A DNA stretch of 5,512 bases, from positions 19,934-25,445 of the forward strand of contig DBDN01000081.1 in assembly GCA_002293615.1 (NCBI GenBank), given 5' to 3'. The DNA comes from Betaproteobacteria bacterium UBA931. Its GTDB lineage: Bacteria > Pseudomonadota > Gammaproteobacteria > Burkholderiales > Casimicrobiaceae. This document shows positions 1-5,512 of the stretch, piece after piece. The notes beneath the pieces were generated by a model that saw nothing but the letters and a program-made list of their open reading frames with translations, was not told the DNA's origin and did not search any database. Position numbers and translations under genes: made by a program. Every line of letters starts with the position of its first letter. Within the stretch, counting starts at the first letter, position 1.

Positions 1-3000
1 AATGCGATGACGTTTACCCGCAAAGCTGCCGGTGAAATGCGGATGCGGGTACTTAATACGTTACGTGACGCGCAAGCACAAAAGCCGGTGTCGTCCGATT
101 ATGAAAAGCAGACGCGGCAACTGGCATTGGCGGCATTGGCGCAGGACCAAAGAATGGGTTGGCGTTTGCTCGACCAGCCGTCGCGCATGAATGTGCTGAC
201 CATGGACGCATTCTGCATGCGTTTATTGAAGCAAACGCCGATACTCAATCGCTGGGGTGCGTTTCCGCAGATCGATCCGCTGCCGCATTTGCGGCTGGCG
301 GCGCTGATGCGTGAAGCGCTGCAAGAGGCTGATGATGGCGAACAGGAGGCGTGGCGTGTGGTGCTCGAGTCAGTGGATAACCGGACGGAAACGCTGACGG
401 AGAATCTTGCCCGGCTGCTGGAAAAATGTGAGCAGTGGCTGCCGATTTTTTATCGGCAAAAACCTGAAATTTTTCGTCGGTTATTGGAGAGTTCACTAAA
501 AGAGGAAGTCACACAGGTGCTGCAACGGGCGCGCGATACACTGCTGCCCGTCAGTGTGGCATTACCGTCACTCATGCGTTTTGCGGCAGAACAGTTGCAG
601 GCGATTTCGGCGGACGGAAAGCAGGATCCAAAGGCGCTTGCCGATGCTTTGCTGGTTGGCGCCGCGCATGGCGGGTTTCCTCCGGCCAGCCCGGAATATT
701 TGCCCGATTGGCAAATCATTGTTTCTTGGTTATTGACCAAGCAGGGGACGCCGCGCGCGCGGCTGACTAAAAATGACGGCTTCCCGTCCGGCAAGGCGGA
801 AAAACCGTATAAAGACGCGATGATGGAATTTTTAAGCGCGCTTGACGAATCTGCTGTGGCGCATCTTAGTCACGTTGCCGTTTTGCCGCGCGTGCAATAT
901 CGCGAAGAAGAATGGCAATACATCGAATCGATATTATTTATTTTATTGCGCTTGTATGCGCGTTTTCAACTGATGTGCGCGCGTGATGGCGTGACCACTT
1001 TTACGGAAGTGCAATTGGCGGCATTGGCCGCGTTATCGAGTGCGGACGATGACTTGCTCCCAAGCGAGCTTTTATTGAAGCTTGATATGCAGGTTGAACA
1101 TCTTCTGATTGATGAATTTCAGGATACTTCCGTTACCCAGGAAAAGTTGATCGAAATACTGACTTCCGGCTGGCAAGAAAACGATGGGCGAACGCTGTTT
1201 GCAGTCGGGGATCCGATGCAGTCCATTTATCGCTTTCGGCAGGCTGAGGTTGGTATTTTTTTGCGGGCGCAACGAGAAAAGCGGATTGGGCAGATACCGG
1301 TATCGTTATTGTCATTGACACGCAATTTTCGTGCGCAGGCGCAATTGGTCCATTGGTGTAACCGGGTTTTCCCAGAGGTTTTTCCGTGTGAGGATGATAT
1401 TTTGCGCGGCGCCGTCACTTTTAAACCGTCGGCGCCGGAACGCAACGCGTCTGAAGAAACCGCAGTATTGCGGTTATTTGCCGATGAGCGCGAGGAGGCG
1501 CGAGCGGTGATTGCCTGTATTCGGCAATGTCAGGCGAAGGACTTGGGCAGCATTGCGATACTGGTACGGGGGCGAGCGCATTTGCGGGCAATTCTTCCGG
1601 AGCTGCGTCATGCCGGTATTCGCTTTACTTCGGTGAAACTTGATAAATTGGGCATGAATTGCGCGGTTGACGATTTGAGCATGCTGATGCGGACATTGTT
1701 GCAGCCGAACGATGAGCTGGCGTGGATGTCGGTGTTACGTGCCCCATGGTGCGGTTTGCTGTTGGCGGATTTCGTCGCATTGTCGCGCGCGCGCGTGGTT
1801 ACAGGGGAAAACAGCGTTGAGATAAAACGAAGCTGGTTTGAAGTATTGAATGATACACAACATCACGCAATACTCAGCGAAAGCGGGCAAAAGCGGTTAT
1901 CGATGCTGATGCAATCCTGGCGCGTCGGTTACGATGATGTACATACGGAAAGCGTTGCTGCGCGTGTTTACAATTTATGGCTGCGTTTGCACGGACCATC
2001 TTTCCTTGAACAAAAGGAAGAAGCGGTTTTTGTCGAAGCGTTCTTTGATGCGGTTCGCCTTTATGAACAGCATGGCGATATCACCGACTGGCCTATGTTC
2101 AAACAGTATCTGGCAGATACCTTTCTGAACGACCAGCGGCAGGCGGATGAGCCGCATGAGACGGTTAAAATCATGACTGTGCATGAGGCCAAAGGACTGG
2201 AGTTTGATGCGGTGATTGTTTCCGGCCTGGCGAAAACAATAGGTCGGGACAAAACGCCGTTATTGCGTTGGCGGCAGCGCACAGAAGGATTGTTGTTAGC
2301 GGCGCGCGACTTAAAAACGTCCGATGAAACGGCATCGATGAGCCGTTATCTGAAAACCTTGGCGGATGAAGAAGAAATATGCGAGTTAACGCGTTTAATG
2401 TACGTTGCGGCGACAAGAGCGCGTGAGCAACTATTGTTGACGGCAACATTGAAGGCTGAAGAAAAAGAAATAGAAGGAAAAACGACGTTGCAATGGAAGG
2501 CCGCGCCGCAGCGCACCATGTTGTCATTGTGGTGGACGGCTTTGAACAAAACGCAACCCATTCCGTCGCCGATACCCGCGGATTTACCGACGCCTTGGGA
2601 GAACGATATCGAGACGGCGTTGCCGCTGCTGCGAGTTACCGATGAAGCACTGGCGACGGATATCGATGCTGCCGCCGAAAAAAAGCATACGTATTTTCGG
2701 CAACCGTCTTTATCGTTCGATTCGGATCGTTTTGTTTTAAAACAAGTTGGCGTTTTTGTGCATCGCCGCTTGGCGAATATCGGTATTCCGAACGGGGACT
2801 TATTATTCGACTGGGCCGAATTGGAGGACAAATCGGGTGCGCCGTTGTTTGCACAAGCGCTGGCCGAGTTGGGCATTCCGAAAACGCATATTGCGCGCGC
2901 GTCAGCGCGTGCTGTGCTGGCGATGCGACGGATTGCCCACGACCCGTTCGCGCAATGGTTACTCAGCCCAGAGCGGGGAGAGGCGCGCAATGAGTGGGCG

Positions 3001-3291
3001 TTGCAGGTAGCGCAAGACATCGATGGCTTGGATGATTTGGTCGGCACGCAGCTTCGTATCGACCGCACATTTATCGATCAAGGCACGCGCTGGATCGTGG
3101 ATTATAAAGTAGCTGACACGGTAGAAACAAATGATATCGAGGCGTGGCTTGAGTCGCAGGCGGTTCATTATCATGAGCAAATGAGACGTTACGCGTTGCT
3201 TTTCAAAGCATTTGACGCAAGGCCGTCAAGAACAATTTTGTATTTTCCGTTGTTGCAGCGCTATCGGGAAGTTATGGTTGCTGACGGCTAA
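1..3291 (+). CDS. addA: AddA-type ATP-dependent helicase/exonuclease (UvrD/Rep superfamily 1A plus RecB-like nuclease), 5' partial
   Basis: This is the helicase-nuclease subunit of an AddAB/RecBCD-like complex, which unwinds and resects double-strand DNA ends in the cytoplasm for RecA-dependent repair. The frame is open to the window edge and opens inside motif Ia (TFTRKAAGEMR), so the ATG at 7 is not the start and the Walker A motif lies upstream. Numbering from that ATG, motif II is DEFQD at 369-373, motif III GDPMQSIYRFR at 401-411, motif IV around RNFR 439-442, motif V TVHEAKGLEF at 724-733 and motif VI YVAATRAR at 799-806. The nuclease residues are all present: H919 in GVFVHRRL, D1019, D1032 and K1034 in VDYK, then Q1058 and Y1062 in QMRRY. 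The D-to-DxK spacing of 13 matches that of E. coli RecB. No internal stop or frameshift is seen. In many proteobacteria an AddB-like nuclease gene lies directly upstream; here that would be outside the window. RecB is the alternative name, but the layout fits AddA better. Confidence 0.93.
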   Translation, partial: NAMTFTRKAAGEMRMRVLNTLRDAQAQKPVSSDYEKQTRQLALAALAQDQRMGWRLLDQPSRMNVLTMDAFCMRLLKQTPILNRWGAFPQIDPLPHLRLAALMREALQEADDGEQEAWRVVLESVDNRTETLTENLARLLEKCEQWLPIFYRQKPEIFRRLLESSLKEEVTQVLQRARDTLLPVSVALPSLMRFAAEQLQAISADGKQDPKALADALLVGAAHGGFPPASPEYLPDWQIIVSWLLTKQGTPRARLTKNDGFPSGKAEKPYKDAMMEFLSALDESAVAHLSHVAVLPRVQYREEEWQYIESILFILLRLYARFQLMCARDGVTTFTEVQLAALAALSSADDDLLPSELLLKLDMQVEHLLIDEFQDTSVTQEKLIEILTSGWQENDGRTLFAVGDPMQSIYRFRQAEVGIFLRAQREKRIGQIPVSLLSLTRNFRAQAQLVHWCNRVFPEVFPCEDDILRGAVTFKPSAPERNASEETAVLRLFADEREEARAVIACIRQCQAKDLGSIAILVRGRAHLRAILPELRHAGIRFTSVKLDKLGMNCAVDDLSMLMRTLLQPNDELAWMSVLRAPWCGLLLADFVALSRARVVTGENSVEIKRSWFEVLNDTQHHAILSESGQKRLSMLMQSWRVGYDDVHTESVAARVYNLWLRLHGPSFLEQKEEAVFVEAFFDAVRLYEQHGDITDWPMFKQYLADTFLNDQRQADEPHETVKIMTVHEAKGLEFDAVIVSGLAKTIGRDKTPLLRWRQRTEGLLLAARDLKTSDETASMSRYLKTLADEEEICELTRLMYVAATRAREQLLLTATLKAEEKEIEGKTTLQWKAAPQRTMLSLWWTALNKTQPIPSPIPADLPTPWENDIETALPLLRVTDEALATDIDAAAEKKHTYFRQPSLSFDSDRFVLKQVGVFVHRRLANIGIPNGDLLFDWAELEDKSGAPLFAQALAELGIPKTHIARASARAVLAMRRIAHDPFAQWLLSPERGEARNEWALQVAQDIDGLDDLVGTQLRIDRTFIDQGTRWIVDYKVADTVETNDIEAWLESQAVHYHEQMRRYALLFKAFDARPSRTILYFPLLQRYREVMVADG

Positions 3292-3307
3292 TCATCCATA
3301 AAAATTT

Positions 3308-4441
3308 TCATTGGTTTTTGGTATGTCGCGATAGCCATTTGAATTTCATTTGGTTTATCAGAAGGAAAGCGCCCGCAAGTAACATAACGACCAAAAGTAT
3401 TGCCGACGACACCAAAAGCTTTTGTTTACGGTAATAGATCTTTTGTTTTTCAATAAGTCGCATCCATTCTTGAAAAGAATCATCGTGCCATGGGGAAAAT
3501 TGTTTATTGTTAATACTCCACAAACCGGGGTTGGCAAGGTCTGTTGCTGCCAGGCGGCCTTTCCATGATGTAATTGCAGTGATATCGCTATTTTCAGGCA
3601 TGGCCAAAGGTTCCGGCTTTGTCCAGTCTTCATCGAACAACACAATATCTGCATCGCGCATACCGTTGCGGGCGAGAAGAACTGCCCATCGGCCGTCATT
3701 AAGTTGCGCGATATCCATAGGCCAAACTCGTCCTTTGCGTACATTCGGTAGCGCTTTTGCTCTTCCCTCAGGCACGCTTCGCTTGATGAAGCGATTGATT
3801 TTCCCACCAGTACATTCTTTCCCTGAGGAATCAGGGCGCGACTTCACCATCAGGTATTCTTCTTTTTCGTACAACTTTCCATCGATAAAATCGAAAGCAA
3901 TCACACGATTTAGATTGGCGTCGGTCATATAAAAACGCCCATCCCGGCCAAAAACACCACTATTAGGGAAGCAAAACCGGTGATCGGGTTTGGCGAGCAT
4001 CTGCCGTTGTTGCCCATCGCGCGTAAAAACACGAATACGGTCCTCATTTGGCTCTATCGTGATCAGGTATTGCCCATCTGTACTGACGGTCAAACCAAGC
4101 GAGGTGGCAAGCGGCGGGTTTGCAAGAATGTACGACGGTGAACATTCATTTTCATGGCACGTCAAAAGTTTTTTTGATTTACGATCCATGATGTAGTAAC
4201 GGTCATGATCGGCAAAGGCAACTGCGCGATAATCGAGATGTGGGTTGTGGTATTTGCTCATCAAATCGCCTTGCTCGTTAAAGAGCAGTATGGTCGAGCT
4301 GTTAAAAGCCAGCAGTTTGTCGGGCGATGCTTGGGCGATACCGATAGGGCCGGTCGGCGCAATATCGGTAACGTGATAAAAAGCATACAAGCACTGGCAA
4401 CGAGCAAAACACCCACCAAAGTCAATAAAGGGGTTTCCCAC
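3308..4441 (-). CDS. Membrane-anchored NHL/WD40-like beta-propeller, C-terminal part of a frameshifted gene
   Basis: I do not recognise a named family. The frame runs 377 codons from a GTG at 4441 to TGA at 3310-3308. Residues 1-21 look like out-of-frame read-through, and real protein appears to begin near Tyr22, continuing from the upstream frame after a -1 shift. Residues about 33-318 contain roughly six propeller-like repeats, starting near 33, 72, 115, 160, 240 and 287. The clearest NHL-type blades are 116-143 (DGQYLIT, then DRIRVF) and 160-184 (DGRFYMTD, then NRVIAFD). A basic stretch at 200-238 interrupts blades 4 and 5. Four cysteines (95, 100, 157, 210) would allow disulfides if the propeller is periplasmic. 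Residues 342-363 form a membrane helix, followed by a basic tail (KFKWLSRH). The GTG has no visible Shine-Dalgarno sequence, so independent translation is doubtful. Its stop lies 16 bases from the stop of the convergent addA-like gene. A role in binding or sensing outside the membrane is only a guess. Confidence 0.75.
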   Translation of the reverse strand: MGNPFIDFGGCFARCQCLYAFYHVTDIAPTGPIGIAQASPDKLLAFNSSTILLFNEQGDLMSKYHNPHLDYRAVAFADHDRYYIMDRKSKKLLTCHENECSPSYILANPPLATSLGLTVSTDGQYLITIEPNEDRIRVFTRDGQQRQMLAKPDHRFCFPNSGVFGRDGRFYMTDANLNRVIAFDFIDGKLYEKEEYLMVKSRPDSSGKECTGGKINRFIKRSVPEGRAKALPNVRKGRVWPMDIAQLNDGRWAVLLARNGMRDADIVLFDEDWTKPEPLAMPENSDITAITSWKGRLAATDLANPGLWSINNKQFSPWHDDSFQEWMRLIEKQKIYYRKQKLLVSSAILLVVMLLAGAFLLINQMKFKWLSRHTKNQ

Positions 4442-4941
4442 TTATATTTGAGGGTAAGCTCTTGCTTTTGTTGGAAATAAGTCGATAAGTCATTAAAGAG
4501 ATTTCTCGTTTCTTTGGGCGAAAGCGACATGCCTTTTATTGCGATAAGGAAGGCACGGCTGCTCGGAAGGGTCAATTCGATCAGCGTGGCAAAACGTGAC
4601 GCGAAAGCGCCAAGCCTGATTTTACGAATTTGGCACTGTTCCGGAGATAAGGCCAGTTCCACGTCATCTTGACGAGGGGCACCGCCGATAACGACACGTA
4701 GCTGGTTCTGTGCACAAGCAAGATAAACGAACTTCTTCTGTATTTCTTTATTGATTGTGAGTAAAGAAAGCCGGTTCGATGGCAACCATAAAACGCGGTA
4801 TTTTTTAGTATTGCCAAGAAAGTGTCCGTGCTTACGGAGAAGTTCTTTCTGCTTTTTTCTCTGATCGGAAGCAATGGCAATGAGCAGGAAACTAATCGCG
4901 ATAATGGGCAGCAACGATAAAAAGAGAGAAAACAGCGACAT
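4261..4941 (-). CDS. Uncharacterised membrane protein, N-terminal part of a frameshifted propeller gene
   Basis: Family not recognised. The 226-codon frame starts at ATG 4941-4939, preceded five bases away by a weak GGA ribosome-binding site (4949-4947). Residues 3-24 form a hydrophobic helix, followed at once by SDQRKKQKELLRK, which by the positive-inside rule places the next domain in the cytoplasm. Residues about 36-163 are a soluble domain of mixed strands ending in a predicted helix (SPKETRNLFNDLSTYF). That pattern resembles small PH-like domains, but this is only inference. KYKW leads into a second helix at about 170-190. After Phe188 the frame changes character: the last 35 or so residues are rich in Arg, Pro and Ser, with no hydrophobic pattern. 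Meanwhile the overlapping -1 frame begins sensible propeller sequence at exactly this point. The in-frame stop at 4263-4261 is therefore probably not the natural end. One shift gives a product of 188 + 356 = 544 residues spanning 4941-3308. By eye the locus is more AT-rich than the addA-like gene. Confidence 0.75.
   Translation of the reverse strand: MSLFSLFLSLLPIIAISFLLIAIASDQRKKQKELLRKHGHFLGNTKKYRVLWLPSNRLSLLTINKEIQKKFVYLACAQNQLRVVIGGAPRQDDVELALSPEQCQIRKIRLGAFASRFATLIELTLPSSRAFLIAIKGMSLSPKETRNLFNDLSTYFQQKQELTLKYKWETPLLTLVGVLLVASACMLFITLPILRRPALSVSPKHRPTNCWLLTARPYCSLTSKAI
4378..4382 (-). other. Probable -1 frameshift point at a T5 run
   Basis: On the - strand the codons ATG CTT TTT ATC (186-189 of the upstream frame) include five consecutive T. 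Adding one T, or slipping back one base on TTT, changes the reading to ATG CTT TTT TAT CAC GTT. The second membrane helix then runs straight into the propeller frame (CMLF then YHVTDIAPTG). The junction falls where the upstream frame loses sense and the downstream one gains it. Possible causes are a real one-base deletion (pseudogene or phase-variable allele), a homopolymer sequencing error, or ribosomal or transcriptional slippage. There is no canonical X XXY YYZ heptamer, which argues mildly against programmed ribosomal slippage. Confidence 0.7.
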
Positions 4942-4979
4942 GGCGTTCCGTGATGATTAATTACTTAACAGGCATAATG

Positions 4980-4985
4980 ATTATA
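4980..4985 (-). promoter_or_regulatory. Candidate sigma-70 -10 box for the membrane/propeller locus
   Basis: The - strand reads TATAAT, an exact -10 consensus, about 38 bases upstream of the ATG at 4941, predicting a 5' leader of roughly 30 bases. No convincing -35 is present at 16-18 bases: the region reads TGCCGC within the terminator hairpin. There is also no TGn extended -10. The AT-rich context makes a chance match possible, but the site lies between the hppA terminator and the gene it would serve. Confidence 0.4.
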
Positions 4986-4993
4986 CGGGAGAT

Positions 4994-5026
4994 AAAAAAA
5001 GCGCGGCATAAAAACCACGCTTTTTT
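4994..5026 (-). terminator. Rho-independent terminator of hppA
   Basis: In the - strand direction a 12-base stem (AAAAAAGCGTGG with CCGCGCTTTTTT) closes an 8-base loop (TTTTTATG) and ends in a run of seven T. The single imperfect position is a G-U wobble on the - strand RNA but a C-A mismatch on the + strand, so the hairpin favours - strand transcripts. It begins about 19 bases after the hppA stop codon, as expected for its terminator, and separates hppA from the downstream membrane/propeller locus. Confidence 0.88.
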
Positions 5027-5044
5027 ACAAGACCGAGATAATTT

Positions 5045-5512
5045 TTATTTTTTTTCCAATACGGGCATCTCGTGCGTGGTTCCCGCTTGTGTTGCCGTTG
5101 CCACAACCGGTGTTGCGGTAACGTCCGCGGAAGCCTGATTGTTGTTTGCCGGAACGATGAGCGGCACAATCATCAGCGCGACGATATTAATGATTTTGAT
5201 CAGCGGATTGACCGCAGGTCCGGCGGTGTCTTTATACGGATCGCCGACGGTGTCGCCGGTGACCGCCGCTTTGTGCGCATCGGAACCTTTGCCGCCGAAA
5301 TTACCGTCCTCAATATACTTTTTGGCGTTATCCCAAGCGCCGCCGCCGGTAGTCATCGAGATCGCGACAAAAATGCCAGTGATGATGGTGCCCATCAACA
5401 TGCCGCCGAGCGCTTTCGGGCCAAGGCAGACGCCGACCAGTACAGGAACCAATACAGGCAACAGGGACGGGATAATCATTTCTTTGATCGCGGCTTTGGT
5501 CAGCATGTCCAC
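5045..5512 (-). CDS. hppA: Membrane-bound ion-translocating pyrophosphatase (HppA), C-terminal part
   Basis: The enzyme hydrolyses pyrophosphate to two phosphates and uses the energy to pump H+ or Na+ across the cytoplasmic membrane. Only the last 155 codons lie in the window. The frame is open to the edge, and the GTG at 5512 is an internal Val codon. Identification rests on the highly conserved C-terminal acidic motif: GGGAWDNAKKYIE at 56-68, then SDAHKAAVTGDTVGDPYKDT at 77-96. Its Asp and Lys residues belong to the Mg-pyrophosphate site (D61, K65, D87, D91, K94, D95). Hydrophobic helices lie at about 13-31, 38-54 and 103-121. The sequence ends with a tail of about 34 residues (122-155) rich in Ala, Thr and Val and finishing LEKK, beyond the usual last membrane helix. 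The residues that set K+ dependence and ion specificity lie upstream of the window, so the pump subtype cannot be called. The stop TAA at 5047-5045 is followed by a strong terminator. Confidence 0.96.
   Translation of the reverse strand: MDMLTKAAIKEMIIPSLLPVLVPVLVGVCLGPKALGGMLMGTIITGIFVAISMTTGGGAWDNAKKYIEDGNFGGKGSDAHKAAVTGDTVGDPYKDTAGPAVNPLIKIINIVALMIVPLIVPANNNQASADVTATPVVATATQAGTTHEMPVLEKK

Noticed and set aside
7..9. ATG at 7 as the start of the addA-like gene
   Set aside because: The frame is open upstream and the sequence begins inside helicase motif Ia, so the Walker A region must precede it.
1784..1795. Alternating CG run of 12 bases that might form Z-DNA
   Set aside because: It encodes Ser-Arg-Ala-Arg in frame in the helicase and is explained by codon choice; similar short GCGC runs occur throughout this gene.
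2346..3068. 240-codon open frame on the - strand opposite the helicase
   Set aside because: The protein is Ser/Arg/Ala/Cys-rich with no domain pattern and lies antisense to conserved helicase-nuclease sequence, so it is a shadow frame.
3306..3357. Near-repeat TTTCATTGGTTT / TTTCATTTGGTTT
   Set aside because: It has only two short imperfect copies in AT-rich coding sequence and no sign of a mobile-element end or binding-site array.
4384..4441. GTG at 4441 as a true start of an independent propeller gene
   Set aside because: There is no ribosome-binding site, and the first 21 residues (MGNPFIDFGGCFARCQ...) are simply the alternative frame of the upstream membrane helix. A 181-base overlap would also be unusual for two separate genes.
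4953..4985. Repeated ATGATTA motifs in the hppA-propeller gap as an operator
   Set aside because: The two copies are short, imperfect in spacing and within an AT-rich leader, so chance is a sufficient explanation.
5045..5512. GTG at 5512 as the start of a short HppA-like gene
   Set aside because: The reading frame runs off the window edge and the sequence matches the C-terminal end of full-length HppA, so this is truncation by the window.

Overview
The window looks like bacterial chromosome of moderate GC content, most likely from a beta- or gammaproteobacterium. The basis is an AddA-type helicase-nuclease, a membrane pyrophosphatase proton or sodium pump, and dense gene packing. I lean towards Betaproteobacteria, but that is inference and cannot be settled from this window. 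No tRNA, rRNA, CRISPR array, insertion sequence or phage gene was seen. No stretch longer than about 110 bases lacks a gene.

Region by region: bases 1-3291 on the + strand hold most of an addA-type gene. It carries helicase motifs Ia to VI and a complete C-terminal RecB-like nuclease site, but its 5' end, with the Walker A motif, lies outside the window. Sixteen bases later it meets, tail to tail, an uncharacterised membrane-protein locus on the - strand (4941 down to 3308). That locus is split between two frames overlapping by 181 bases. A single -1 shift at a run of five T (+ strand A's at 4378-4382) would join them into one protein of about 544 residues: membrane segment, cytoplasmic domain, membrane segment, NHL-like beta-propeller, membrane segment. 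Upstream of it lie a candidate promoter and a strong rho-independent terminator. The terminator ends the - strand hppA gene, whose last 155 codons fill 5512-5045.

The three loci do not form an obvious pathway. AddA acts in double-strand break repair, HppA couples pyrophosphate hydrolysis to ion pumping, and the middle protein is of unknown function. The terminator between hppA and the middle locus suggests separate transcription units. The least explained and most interesting part is the frameshifted membrane/propeller protein.
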